From NCBI GenBank assembly GCA_013214355.1, contig JABSSL010000057.1, positions 1-45,381 on the forward strand: DNA of 45,381 nucleotides, given 5' to 3'. Under the pieces are notes generated by a model, which saw nothing but the letters and a program-made list of their open reading frames with translations, did no database searches and was not told where the DNA came from. Position numbers and translations under genes: made by a program. Positions within the stretch are counted from its first letter, which is position 1. Each line of letters starts with the position of its first letter. This document shows, one piece after another, positions 16,813-26,260 of this stretch. This stretch comes from Saprospiraceae bacterium (GTDB taxonomy: Bacteria > Bacteroidota > Bacteroidia > Chitinophagales > Saprospiraceae).

Positions 16813-19617
16813 TTATTTGATCACTCCGGCTTTGCCGGATCGTCGTGGATCTGCGCCAGCTTTGACTTTTCCTTTTTCTACTACCACCGCAGCCCCATAG
16901 CCCATTCTCAACTCTCCTCGGGTGGAAATCAATTGCAAATCATGCCCTAAAACCTCCAACTGTTCCAGAAGGCCAGGGGCAAAGCCATGTTCCATTTGCA
17001 CGACAATCTCCTTTACCTTAGAACGGTCACGAGCGTCGCGCTGCATGCCCACTAGGAAACGAGGCAACTCCAAGGCAGCTTGCGGGCCAAGTCCTTGATC
17101 TATGATTCCGGTTGTCATCTGGTATACGGCGGATGTAATCCAGGCGTTTCCTGCAGCTCCCAAGGCAGCTAAAGGTTTTTGCTCGTCCTGCACCCCCTTG
17201 AAAATCATCGTAGGACTGATACTCGTTACATTACGGGCAAAAGGAATGCGCGCATTGTATCGTTTGGGATCAGAATTATAGGAGCGTAACTTATCATTGT
17301 AGATAAAGCCCAAGCCGGGCGTGACATAGAAGTTGCCGCCCCAAGTACCTAGTGTTTGCGTAACGGAGACCATATTCCCCTCTCCATCTGCTACCGCAAA
17401 GGCCGTAGTCCCAGTGGATTTCCGCGCTTCTAATACGCCTTCCGCTCCCCAGCTAGCCACCACCCGAGTATCCAAGCAATTGCTATCAGCGGGATGCGCA
17501 CTTTTTAAAGGATCAAAGCATTCCTTCCAACGGTTGACAGCCATGGGTTTGTCGGTAAAGGGTTTCAGGTCGACGGGCCATAGTCCGGGATCTGCAATTC
17601 GTCCCCGGCCGGAAGGAGAGAATTTCCAAGCCTCAATCATCGCATGAACGGTTCCAGCATCCTCTAAGTAAGATTTCGGTTCAGGGAAGGCTTCCAGGAG
17701 ATTTAGCTTAGCAGTTAGCAAAGCTCCGCCGGAAACCGGCGGTGGTCCGGAGTATACCGTATGTCCTCGATAGGTGGTGCCGACCACCGGCCGCTCAACC
17801 GCATAATATCTTGCCATGTCTTCCATCGTAATGACATTGCCCTTTGATCTCAAGTCCTGCACCATGCGTTGTGCTACGGGACCGCGGTAAAAGCCATCTT
17901 TTCCTCGATAGGCGATCATTTGAAGGGTGTAGGCGAGATCAGGGTTTTTCAAGGTATCACCCACCTGTAAAGGTCGGCCATTCTTAAAAAACAGGTATTG
18001 ACAGCGCGAGCATCTAGTGTAAGCTTCTTCTTCTATAGCTAGTGTCGTTGCAAAGGAATGATCGATGGCAAATCCTTGCCGAGCTAGGCGAATCGCGGGT
18101 TCGAGCAGCCTATCCCAGCCTAGTTTTCCACTGCCATACTTTTGCCAGGCGAGTTCCATACCCGCCACGGTACCTGGTACGTTCACTAGAATCGGTCCGC
18201 TTGCAGGCAGATCTTGCAATAGCCCATTACTCAGAGAAGCTGCCTCTGGAACCCGGGTTAAGAACTCAATACAAGTTGGCTCTGGCATATCCTTCAAGTA
18301 CACTAACATTTCTCCGTATCCTCCTACCCCACTAGCATCTGGCTCCACCACACCTAGGGCAAAGGAAACAGCCACCGCTGCATCTACCACATTACCGCCT
18401 GCCTCTAAGATTTCTACACCCGCAGCCGTGGCTAAGGGATGGGCGCTTGAGACAGCCGCCTTTCCCTTCACCTCTTTGTTCAGCGTAGGTCGATCCTTAA
18501 GCAAGGTGTAAATGGCCGCCTCCGCCTCTTGCTCATTTTGAGCCTTACGTAGATCCGATCGAGCTTGTTCAATTAACGTACTCCATTGCTTGGCTTGAGG
18601 TCCTTGATCCAGGTGATATCTTTTTGTCAGATATTGAATCATGCGCTCCAATTCCTGTTCATATCGGGGCGTATCATTGGTGGAAAAGTTTATCGTCGTG
18701 GCCTCACCTGCTTCCGCAATCACCGTAGGAGCAGTAATCCATTTCATCTGGATATTTTGCTGAAGTGGCTGGAGAAAGGGCCGATCTCCTTCTATCATAG
18801 GATCTCCATTGTAGGCTGGAGGATTTCGCTGGATTCCCACCAAGGCTATGGCCTTACCATCGCGCGACCAAGTGCCGACTGCTCGCTCCTTACTCAGGAT
18901 GTTACAATAGGTCCCCAGTTGATCAATCACCCATACCCCTTGTGGTTGATTCCTTGTACTAAAGGTCAGTTGTTGGCCATCGGGAGACCATTGTGGAGAT
19001 AGAAAGCGTTTTCCTGTTTGAAGCGAAGATTTCTTCTTGGTATTCAACTTCATGATCATCAAGGATGTAGTCCCTTTTCGCTCACTGATATAGCAAACTT
19101 GCTTTCCGTCTGGATGCAAAGCAGGAGAATGATCGGGCCCAAAAGTACTGGTGACCTGTGTCGTCTTACCATCGGGGGTTCGCAGCCAAATATCTGACTT
19201 AGGTCCGGTACCCCTAACCCAAGCCATATTACCTTCACGATCAAAGTTTGGCTGGGTATCCATTTGTTTGGAATCCACTACCACTTGCGTTTCTCCCAGT
19301 AGCCCCTCATCATCTACCACCGCTTTGTATATATCAAAGCTTCCCTGTTCATCAGACGCGTAGAATAGTTGCCGACCGTCAGGGTGCCAGACTGGATCTC
19401 TTTCTATGGCGACGGAGGCGGTTAATCTTTTCCACTCTGCAGGAATAGTCTTCTGCTCTACCTTTCCTAACCATAAATCTCCTTCCCAACTCAATACCAG
19501 ATAGCCGGCCTCATTAATGGTAATCCCACTGGGCGTTAGGATAGGCGGGGGCATTGGATGATTCAGAAAACTACAGAAAGTCAAAATCAGTAAGCAACTA
19601 GCAAGATATCTACCCAT
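16813..19617 (-). CDS. TolB-like beta-propeller fused to gamma-glutamyltransferase
   Basis: The 934-residue protein has a signal peptide, then about 290 residues of WD40-like/TolB repeats with the pattern P.W.PDG..L.F (ERDPVWHPDGRQLFYASDEQG, HSPALHPDGKQVCYISERKG, LSPQWSPDGQQLTFSTRN). A linker with charged helices (about 295-385) leads to a complete gamma-glutamyltransferase domain: AVSSAHPLATAAGVEILEAG, VVEPDASGVGGYG, the cleavage/nucleophile site STGTTAFAVADGEGN (about Thr 737), and PLAALGAAGNAWITSAVYQ. The propeller probably binds a ligand or partner near the enzyme in the periplasm. It lies 66 bases after the esterase gene and 20 bases before the LOG gene. The fusion is unusual compared with ordinary enzymes of 550-600 residues. 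Confidence 0.92.
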   Translation of the reverse strand: MGRYLASCLLILTFCSFLNHPMPPPILTPSGITINEAGYLVLSWEGDLWLGKVEQKTIPAEWKRLTASVAIERDPVWHPDGRQLFYASDEQGSFDIYKAVVDDEGLLGETQVVVDSKQMDTQPNFDREGNMAWVRGTGPKSDIWLRTPDGKTTQVTSTFGPDHSPALHPDGKQVCYISERKGTTSLMIMKLNTKKKSSLQTGKRFLSPQWSPDGQQLTFSTRNQPQGVWVIDQLGTYCNILSKERAVGTWSRDGKAIALVGIQRNPPAYNGDPMIEGDRPFLQPLQQNIQMKWITAPTVIAEAGEATTINFSTNDTPRYEQELERMIQYLTKRYHLDQGPQAKQWSTLIEQARSDLRKAQNEQEAEAAIYTLLKDRPTLNKEVKGKAAVSSAHPLATAAGVEILEAGGNVVDAAVAVSFALGVVEPDASGVGGYGEMLVYLKDMPEPTCIEFLTRVPEAASLSNGLLQDLPASGPILVNVPGTVAGMELAWQKYGSGKLGWDRLLEPAIRLARQGFAIDHSFATTLAIEEEAYTRCSRCQYLFFKNGRPLQVGDTLKNPDLAYTLQMIAYRGKDGFYRGPVAQRMVQDLRSKGNVITMEDMARYYAVERPVVGTTYRGHTVYSGPPPVSGGALLTAKLNLLEAFPEPKSYLEDAGTVHAMIEAWKFSPSGRGRIADPGLWPVDLKPFTDKPMAVNRWKECFDPLKSAHPADSNCLDTRVVASWGAEGVLEARKSTGTTAFAVADGEGNMVSVTQTLGTWGGNFYVTPGLGFIYNDKLRSYNSDPKRYNARIPFARNVTSISPTMIFKGVQDEQKPLAALGAAGNAWITSAVYQMTTGIIDQGLGPQAALELPRFLVGMQRDARDRSKVKEIVVQMEHGFAPGLLEQLEVLGHDLQLISTRGELRMGYGAAVVVEKGKVKAGADPRRSGKAGVIK

Positions 19618-19683
19618 GGCTTGTCAAAAGTGGTTAAGTGTCTGAAATTCAATTTGTCTAAGACGTCGGGCAAAGTAATGAAT

Positions 19684-20880
19684 TTATTCATTTAGAGTCT
19701 TCAACAATTCTGTTTTTTCCTGGGCACTCAATTGTGTGCTCTGTTCTATTTTTTTCCTAAAAGCTTCTTTATAGCCCTTCAATAGCTCCGGCTGATCCAT
19801 CTTCTTGCAGAAATCAATAATAGTCAAGTGAAAATCCAGATAGTCCGGGTAATAAGCTAGCCCTAGTTCGAGGATGGCTATTGCTTTCTGGTATTCCTTT
19901 TTTTGAAAAGCCAAATCACTGGCGATGGAATAGATTTGCGTAAGACTTGGGTTAAGAGACAGATTTAGTCTTTCTCCAACTTGTTGTAAATCTGCTTGTA
20001 GTAATTCGCTTGGGTTAGAGATAAGGGCTCCCGGTAATTTTTCGTGTAACCAGCTGTTTAGAATCGTATTGTAGTCTGTAAAGAAGTCCACTAAAATAGG
20101 CGGAATGGATAGCCAATAGTTAGTCATGTGATTGGCACTGGGCGTTTCGGTAAATGTCCAGGTCAAGTTACCAGAGGGCTGCTGTTCCTTCAGGTAAGCT
20201 GCCATATCTCTACATTCGGTAAGATAGGTTTCTTCTTCCTTGGCCGTACCCGCCGTGAAGTAATACCTAAGTGGAGACGGAAAATGGTCTTGGTCGGCCA
20301 GGAAGGTTTTGCAGCTTTCGATGGTCATGGGCTTATTACTGTAGAAGCCACTTAATGCTACGGCTAGATCAATTTCTGGGCTATGCCGGGTAAGCAGATA
20401 ATTCACCAAAAAGGCAGTACGAGAATGGCCTATTACCCCCAGGAAGTTATTGGCGTGAAAGTCCGACTTTAGTTTCGGCAGCAGCTCCTGAAACAGAAAG
20501 TTCTCCGTTAACTCAATACCCATCATTTCCTGCCCCTGCTTCTTCTGCCCTGAGGTGAGGTAGAAGCGTTCCCGATTATCAAAGGGGATGCCCACCACGA
20601 TACTTTCTGGCATTTGAGATTCTCCTGTCAATAGGTCAATGGTATGCATAATGTGAGGGAAAGTAAATTCGTGTTGGCTATCGAAAATGATAATGACGGG
20701 GTATCTAGTCCCCTCCGCCGCATAAGGGAGTGTTTCAGGGAGGAAGAGGTCAACTTCAACGGACTTTGAGCGGAATTCAGATTTCAGTTTGAGCTTTTCA
20801 GAGGAATATCCTAGGTAGCGCTGAGCATTCCCTACAACTCCTATAACTAATCCCATCAATAGAATAAAAACTGGCTTCAT
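19684..20880 (-). CDS. Secreted alpha/beta-hydrolase (putative esterase) with C-terminal TPR-like part
   Basis: The 398-residue protein has a signal peptide (ending VVGNAQ), then an esterase-D-like hydrolase domain: YPVIIIFDSQHEF, ESIVVGIPFDNRERFYL and the nucleophile elbow GHSRTA (Ser 153). The family usually has GHSMGG, so the elbow is altered but keeps Ser. A His candidate lies in SANHMTNYW near residue 248. The last 110 residues are helical, with a TPR-like unit (AFQKKEYQKAIAILELGLAYYPDY). Similar proteins are annotated as putative esterases with tetratricopeptide ends. It begins the likely three-gene minus-strand operon leading to the propeller-transferase and LOG genes. Confidence 0.85.
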   Translation of the reverse strand: MKPVFILLMGLVIGVVGNAQRYLGYSSEKLKLKSEFRSKSVEVDLFLPETLPYAAEGTRYPVIIIFDSQHEFTFPHIMHTIDLLTGESQMPESIVVGIPFDNRERFYLTSGQKKQGQEMMGIELTENFLFQELLPKLKSDFHANNFLGVIGHSRTAFLVNYLLTRHSPEIDLAVALSGFYSNKPMTIESCKTFLADQDHFPSPLRYYFTAGTAKEEETYLTECRDMAAYLKEQQPSGNLTWTFTETPSANHMTNYWLSIPPILVDFFTDYNTILNSWLHEKLPGALISNPSELLQADLQQVGERLNLSLNPSLTQIYSIASDLAFQKKEYQKAIAILELGLAYYPDYLDFHLTIIDFCKKMDQPELLKGYKEAFRKKIEQSTQLSAQEKTELLKTLNE

Positions 20881-21245
20881 TGGATCGACTTGTTTTAGCG
20901 TTTTAACTTAGATTTTTTCTCATTGTTCATCCGTAGTAATTTGTGTTTAAAGAGTGTGTTTAAATTCTTTTGAAAAAAGCCGGCACAAGATATCCGAATT
21001 GGGTGGGTCGAAATCATGGGGTTCTAGCTTTTTGAACTTTACCATTTCAGGATATTATTTCGAGAGGCGGGACATATATTCCGTAGGTTGACCGGGATTC
21101 ATGGCCGGGTAAAACTGTGGATATCCGCCGTGCTACTACTGAATTCTTTTCATACCTTCTATCAAAAAAGCTCATAATCTTCGGTAGAATCCCGCTGCCA
21201 AAATCCTTTAGCTTTGCGGTATACCATTACTAGAGAAGATAAATT
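20881..21245. other. Divergent intergenic region, 365 bases
   Basis: It separates the esterase operon (minus) from the LysR-methyltransferase gene (plus). It includes a -7 element at 21209-21216. The octamer GATATCCG occurs twice in the region, but I see no clear long palindrome. A LysR-type regulator commonly acts on such a divergent spacer. Confidence 0.45.
21209..21216 (+). promoter_or_regulatory. -7 promoter element of the LysR-methyltransferase gene
   Basis: TAGCTTTG is an exact TAnnTTTG match 29 bases upstream of the ATG at 21246. The -33 region is not a clear match. Confidence 0.45.
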
Positions 21246-22319
21246 ATGATTGATTCAAAGCATCTCAAACTCATCTTAGCCATCGATAGATGTGGCTCCT
21301 TAAACAAGGCTTCCAAAGAACTCAATCTCACCCAGTCAGCCTTAAGTCACCAACTGAAAAATCTCGAAGAATATCTAGGCGTAGATGTCTTTAATCGGAT
21401 CGGCAATCAACTGTATTTTACCGCAGTGGGAAAAGAGCTCAAGGAGAGAGCCAGTATCATATTGGAGCAGTATGAAGATTTGGAAGCTAAAATCCAGGAA
21501 TTCAAGGAGAGTCAAATTGATCGCTACATTCATGGCTACAGCCAACGAGAAGCGCAGCGTTTGCAAGATCAAGCTACTTCAGTTTCAGAATTTTTACATT
21601 TTGATTCCATCTGGGAAGAAGGCTCAAGGGTACTAGAAATTGGATGTGGAGTGGGTGCCCAAACCCGAATCATCGCCAAAAGAAATCCTAAGGTACATTT
21701 TACCTCCATTGATATTGCAGAGAAGTCACTTCAACTCGCCAGAAAGGTCATAAAGGATGAACAGATAGACAATGTTGACTTCAGCTTACAAGATGTAAGA
21801 TCACTGCGAATACAGAAGAGCCATCAGTATGATCATATCTTTATCTGCTTTTTCTTAGAACACATCTCTAATCCTTTGGAAATACTGAAACAAGTAAGGG
21901 GCCTGGTGAAGAAAGGGGGGACCATTACGGTAATTGAAGGCGATCATGGATCCACCTTTTTTCACCCAGATGATCCCTATGCCAAGGCAGTGGTGGAAGC
22001 TCAAGTTCAATTACAGAAAATGCGAGGTGGCAATGCCAATATCGGGCGAGCCCTCTACCCTTTGTTGGACAAAGCAGGCTATCAGAAAATTACCGTAAGT
22101 CCCCGGCAAATCTATGTGGACCGGAGCAAGCCTGCGCTGGTAGAGGGTTTTATTCGGAACACCTTTACGGCCATGATTCAAGGTATGTCCGAAGACCTAT
22201 TACAAGAGGGGTTAGTGAGTCAGGCAGCTTACCACAGAGGTATTGATGGCTTGCTGCGAACAGCAGTGGCGGACGGCGTATTTAGTTACACCTTCTTTAA
22301 AGGTACTGCCATCATATAA
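21246..22319 (+). CDS. LysR-type DNA-binding domain fused to SAM-dependent methyltransferase
   Basis: In this 357-residue single frame, residues 1-65 are a LysR-type winged helix-turn-helix: HLKLILAIDRCGSLNKASKE, LNLTQSALSHQLKNLEEYLG, VDVFNRIGNQLYFTAVGKEL. The usual linker helix follows (IILEQYEDLEAKIQEF). From about residue 95 the LysR effector-binding domain is absent. In its place is a class I methyltransferase with motif I VLEIGCGVGAQT (129-140), the acidic residue in FTSIDIAEKSLQLA and motif IV-like YDHIFICFFLEHISNP. A helical end follows (about 220-357). The reading frame is continuous across the join. The protein may couple DNA binding to methyl transfer or use SAM as its effector. The substrate is not indicated. 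Confidence 0.92.
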   Translation: MIDSKHLKLILAIDRCGSLNKASKELNLTQSALSHQLKNLEEYLGVDVFNRIGNQLYFTAVGKELKERASIILEQYEDLEAKIQEFKESQIDRYIHGYSQREAQRLQDQATSVSEFLHFDSIWEEGSRVLEIGCGVGAQTRIIAKRNPKVHFTSIDIAEKSLQLARKVIKDEQIDNVDFSLQDVRSLRIQKSHQYDHIFICFFLEHISNPLEILKQVRGLVKKGGTITVIEGDHGSTFFHPDDPYAKAVVEAQVQLQKMRGGNANIGRALYPLLDKAGYQKITVSPRQIYVDRSKPALVEGFIRNTFTAMIQGMSEDLLQEGLVSQAAYHRGIDGLLRTAVADGVFSYTFFKGTAII

Positions 22320-22364
22320 CCACAGCAGGAAAGGAGTCTCCCGCCGTGGCTGGCTTATCAAGCA

Positions 22365-24806
22365 TCATTCACTCCGGACTCGAGATCTTTCCTCGGCCGC
22401 GCCCGCTTGTCGCTCGCCTTTGGTTTTGACTTTAGCATTTCCAAAGTTTCGGAAATAGGAGATTCGATAGATTCGTGTTCGAGCAGACTCTGGGCGGTAC
22501 ACCACATCAGCCGTGGAAGAAAAGGCCTCTTCCGCTAAGTTGCCAAAATCGGAGACGATTCGCATGGATTTGAAGAGATCATCCACCGTAAATTGAATAC
22601 TTCCCTGATTGTTCTTCAATTGCTTTTTCAGGCCACCGTTCAACATACCAAAACCCTCATATCTTCTGGAGCCATCATAGCTCGGGGCATTGTACCAGCC
22701 CGAGATTTCCAACGACAAATCCCAAGGTAGATTTATCGTCTGACTCCCATACACATTGAAGGTCCAGTATTGCTTCTCGATCTGTTCCTTGGTATGTGAC
22801 AAATGAAACTTTCTGAACCCACCAGAGAAGCCAAGATTGGCGCTCCACCAGGACTGAATTTGTACTGGTACATCTGTCTGGAAATAGATATTTCGTTGGT
22901 AAAACATATTCTGAGGAGATACCAATGCCAAATCCCTGGTCTCATTTTCTACTACTTGATAGCGGACAATCGGATTTTCCTCATGGATAAAGTTCAAAGA
23001 GAAATTGTAGGCTTGCCATTGATAGGCGAGGCGTAGGTTATGGCTGATAGTGGGCCTGAGCAGTGGATTTCCGGTGAAGACAGACAAGGGGCCATTGTAG
23101 CGAAGATAGGAGGCCAAATCGTTGTAATCGGGTCGGGTAACTCTTTGGGTAAAGGAGAGCTGGAGGCGAGATAGCTCATTCCAGCCATGGCTAAAGAAGA
23201 GGGAGGGAAAAAGGCGGCGTTGAAACCGTTTATCTTCTGGGCTGGTCCGTTCCCAATACTCATATCTGGCGCCAAGGGTCAATTCCGTAGATGAGGAGAA
23301 GGGGTAGTGAAAGCTGGTGTAAGCAGCACCAATACGCTCATAAAGATCTACGGCTGTGATGGAGCGATCATCCAAAATCCAATCGTCATCTTCTTGACGC
23401 TCAATCTGGGCTAAATTGACTGTTTTTGAATAGGTTCCTTTTAATCCAGCCTCCCATTTGAGTTTATCAAAGAAAGTTTTTTCGAAATCCAGCTTAAAAA
23501 CGCCAATATCAATACCTGTGCGGCTACTCCCACGATTGGCATCCGCGAAAAAAGCACCGCCCGGGTGGATAGGATCATCCATTTTGTTGAAATATTGACT
23601 TTGAGCTAAGGTAGGGTTTCTACTATCGAAGCGTAGGTAGTCAACATCTAATTTGATCTTGCCTTGTCCCGCTAGCTGGCGTTCGAGGTACAGATTGGTA
23701 AGCACATTGTCCCAAGGATTATTGCCATTCACTCGAATATCCATTCGAATCACCGAATCTGGGCTAAGCTCATATTCTACCAAATTGGATACCCCATTTC
23801 TATTGGCACTTCTCTGTAAAATCACACTCCCCCCGACAATCGTTCGGTCTCCTATGCTAGTTTCCACCCCTAAATTCAAATTGTGATTACGCTGTCGGCG
23901 AAGATTATTATTGAGAATCTCAAAACCTACTTGTCCACCAAATATAGGCACGACATTGGTGCCCACTCCATGGAAGCCATCCGCTGTCTCATCCATGGAA
24001 AAGGTATAGCTAGCAAAAGCGTAAGTAGAGCCAGCACTGTGATTAATTCTAGCACTCGCCATCCCTTTTTCCCCCTCACCATATCCTCCAGACACCGACA
24101 GGGATCCATTGGTCCCAAATCCTTCATGCTTTTTTAGAACAATGTTGATCAGCCCACCACTACCCGCTGCTTCATACTTAGCAGAAGGGCTGGTCAACAA
24201 TTCAATCTTTTCAATATTGTCTGCGCCCATCCCTTGCAACATCGCCACTACTTCTTGCAGAGAAAGGCGAAGGCGCTTACCATTGATCATGATCCCAACC
24301 CCATTTTGGCCATTGAGAGAAACAGTATTGTTCCGTTGATCAATGAATACGCCGGGGGATCGTTCCAAGACCTGCAAAGCAGAACTCCCTTGTGTCATGA
24401 TACTACTTCCAACATTGATTACGGTTCCTTCCGCACTCTGCTGTAAGAGCATCTTCTTAGCAGTAACTTCTACACCTTCCAGTGCAATGGCAGCGGTAGA
24501 CAGTTTAATTTGGCCAAAATCCTTTGTGATTCCCTCCTCAAAAAGAAAGGTCTCAGAATGCCAATCTGCCAAACCGATGCCGCTGAGGTGCAATACATAG
24601 GTCCCAGATGGTACATTACTTAAATGAAAAGCTCCATCCAATTCACTTTGGGTTCCCTTCACTAAATTGGAGTCGGCTGCTTCCAATAAAATCACATTGA
24701 TAAAACCCGCACTTCCCTCTTCATCTACCACGATCCTGCCACTAATCTGTGCAGGTACAGATAAAGAAACTAAACAAAAGAACAGTAGGGTGATCCCCGT
24801 TTTCAT
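22365..24806 (-). CDS. TonB-dependent outer membrane receptor, beta-barrel family 3 type
   Basis: I take the ATG at 24804-24806 (813 residues), since the six residues before it precede the signal peptide MKTGITLLFFCLVSLSVPAQ. A carboxypeptidase-regulatory-like domain (ISGRIVVDEEGSAGFINVIL to about residue 95) leads to a plug domain (VLERSPGVFIDQRNNTVSLNGQNGVGIMINGKRL; SPSAKYEAAGSGGLINIVLKK) and a long beta-barrel with ELTLGARYEYWERTSPE and QRVTRPDYNDLASYLRYNGP. Such receptors import unknown substrates through the outer membrane with TonB energy. The barrel end is followed by a basic/acidic tail rather than the usual terminal aromatic. It is divergent from the LytS/LytTR pair. Confidence 0.93.
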   Translation of the reverse strand: MKTGITLLFFCLVSLSVPAQISGRIVVDEEGSAGFINVILLEAADSNLVKGTQSELDGAFHLSNVPSGTYVLHLSGIGLADWHSETFLFEEGITKDFGQIKLSTAAIALEGVEVTAKKMLLQQSAEGTVINVGSSIMTQGSSALQVLERSPGVFIDQRNNTVSLNGQNGVGIMINGKRLRLSLQEVVAMLQGMGADNIEKIELLTSPSAKYEAAGSGGLINIVLKKHEGFGTNGSLSVSGGYGEGEKGMASARINHSAGSTYAFASYTFSMDETADGFHGVGTNVVPIFGGQVGFEILNNNLRRQRNHNLNLGVETSIGDRTIVGGSVILQRSANRNGVSNLVEYELSPDSVIRMDIRVNGNNPWDNVLTNLYLERQLAGQGKIKLDVDYLRFDSRNPTLAQSQYFNKMDDPIHPGGAFFADANRGSSRTGIDIGVFKLDFEKTFFDKLKWEAGLKGTYSKTVNLAQIERQEDDDWILDDRSITAVDLYERIGAAYTSFHYPFSSSTELTLGARYEYWERTSPEDKRFQRRLFPSLFFSHGWNELSRLQLSFTQRVTRPDYNDLASYLRYNGPLSVFTGNPLLRPTISHNLRLAYQWQAYNFSLNFIHEENPIVRYQVVENETRDLALVSPQNMFYQRNIYFQTDVPVQIQSWWSANLGFSGGFRKFHLSHTKEQIEKQYWTFNVYGSQTINLPWDLSLEISGWYNAPSYDGSRRYEGFGMLNGGLKKQLKNNQGSIQFTVDDLFKSMRIVSDFGNLAEEAFSSTADVVYRPESARTRIYRISYFRNFGNAKVKTKGERQAGAAEERSRVRSE

Positions 24807-25046
24807 AATTGAATAATATGTCATGATTTGATAGGTGATTTAGGGCAAAGGAAAGGGAATGAGTATTGCCATGCTCTCCTTTGTGCTAAGGGGTAGGAAA
24901 GCATTGATGAAGTGCAAATTCTGGGAGAAATTAAGCTGTAAAGACGGGGTTTAGTTGGGAATTACCTGTGATCAAGGATCTGATGCATTTGATCAATTGT
25001 TAGCTACCACTTATATAGTGACTGCACGCATCTGTGATAATTTGGC

Positions 25047-25054
25047 TAAATTTG
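25047..25054 (+). promoter_or_regulatory. -7 promoter element upstream of the LytS-type kinase
   Basis: TAAATTTG matches TAnnTTTG exactly. If used, transcription would start near 25061, so translation would begin at the TTG at 25076 rather than the GTG at 25034. This is inference. Confidence 0.35.
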
Positions 25055-25075
25055 AATATTTTAAATCAGATTCAA

Positions 25076-26242
25076 TTGAAGACCACCTGGCAACATCATT
25101 GGGTATTTAGATATAAGCTTTACCATCTTCCATTCTGGTTTATCTATCACTTTCTCTGGTGGTCCTTGTATACAGGAAGTATGGCACAAGTTGGTCAAAA
25201 CCTGATGTCGCTTCCTTATGCCATCAAATTCTCTGCTTATTTTATTTTTCAAGCCATTGCTGTTTACTTCAATTTGTACTTTCTCATCCCGAGATACTTG
25301 GAGAAAAAAAAGTACCTCCTCTACCTGGTCTTCCTCAGTTTGACGATCATTGTTACGGCTTCTATTATTGTTTCCGGTTACTATATTGGAGCACAGTTTT
25401 CTACTCAATCCATTAAGGAACTGTACAGTGTGGGTTCAGCCGATTTCTTTTCCTTGTTCAAGTATAACTCCTTGGATTCCACCATCGCGGCTATGGCCTT
25501 GGCCATGAGCATTAAACTGACTAAGAGCTGGATTGAATCCAAAAGGCGACAGGATATGCTAGAAAAAGAGAAGTTAGAGACGGAACTAAAGTTCTTGAAA
25601 TCCCAATTCAATCCGCACTTCCTCTTCAATACGATTAACTCGATATTCGTACTTATTCATAAGAATCCAGATATGGCATCGGAATCACTAGCCAAGTTTT
25701 CCAACTTACTTCGATACCAGCTATACGAATGTAATGAACATCAAATCCCATTACAGCGTGAGATTTCTTACCTAGAAAATTTTCTCGAGTTGGAAAAGCT
25801 TCGGCAGGAAAGCCATCTTGAAGTAAAATGTCAGATCGAAGGGGAAACAGATGCCCCCTTGACCATCGCGCCCTTTATCCTCATGCCATTCCTAGAGAAT
25901 GCCTTTAAGCACGTTTCTCAATCGAAGAAGAGACAAAACTGGATTCGACTATCCTTGAAGATTCAGGAGGAGCATTTATTCTTTGCCATCAGCAATTCGA
26001 GTAAACCTGCCTCCTTCAACTCCCAAGAGGTAGTAGATTATGGGGGCATCGGATTGAAGAATGTACAAAGACGCTTGGAACTCTTGTATCCGGGAAGACA
26101 CGAATTGACTATTCAGGCTAGCGACAAACAATTCGATATCCACCTACAACTCCACCTGAAGGCTGCCTTGGGAAAGACAGATCCTCCAGCTGCCAACGTA
26201 GGAAAATCGATCGAATCTACCTCTTATCAATACTCCTCCTAG
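25076..26242 (+). CDS. LytS-type sensor histidine kinase
   Basis: The start is uncertain: GTG 25034, TTG 25052 and TTG 25076 are in frame and no ATG is near. I prefer 25076, because the next residues (KTTWQHHWVFRYKLYHLPFW) lead straight into the first membrane helix. Four membrane helices fill about the first 145 residues. After a coiled coil, the kinase domain of the His_kinase family has LKSQFNPHFLFNTINSI (phospho-acceptor His about 181) and the ATP-binding N-box LMPFLENAFKH and G-box GGIGLKNVQRRL. It is followed after 18 bases by its LytTR response regulator. This class commonly controls membrane or transport functions in Bacteroidota, so the divergent TonB receptor may be a target. Confidence 0.92.
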   Translation: MKTTWQHHWVFRYKLYHLPFWFIYHFLWWSLYTGSMAQVGQNLMSLPYAIKFSAYFIFQAIAVYFNLYFLIPRYLEKKKYLLYLVFLSLTIIVTASIIVSGYYIGAQFSTQSIKELYSVGSADFFSLFKYNSLDSTIAAMALAMSIKLTKSWIESKRRQDMLEKEKLETELKFLKSQFNPHFLFNTINSIFVLIHKNPDMASESLAKFSNLLRYQLYECNEHQIPLQREISYLENFLELEKLRQESHLEVKCQIEGETDAPLTIAPFILMPFLENAFKHVSQSKKRQNWIRLSLKIQEEHLFFAISNSSKPASFNSQEVVDYGGIGLKNVQRRLELLYPGRHELTIQASDKQFDIHLQLHLKAALGKTDPPAANVGKSIESTSYQYSS

Positions 26243-26260
26243 CAAACATCCCGACAGGTT

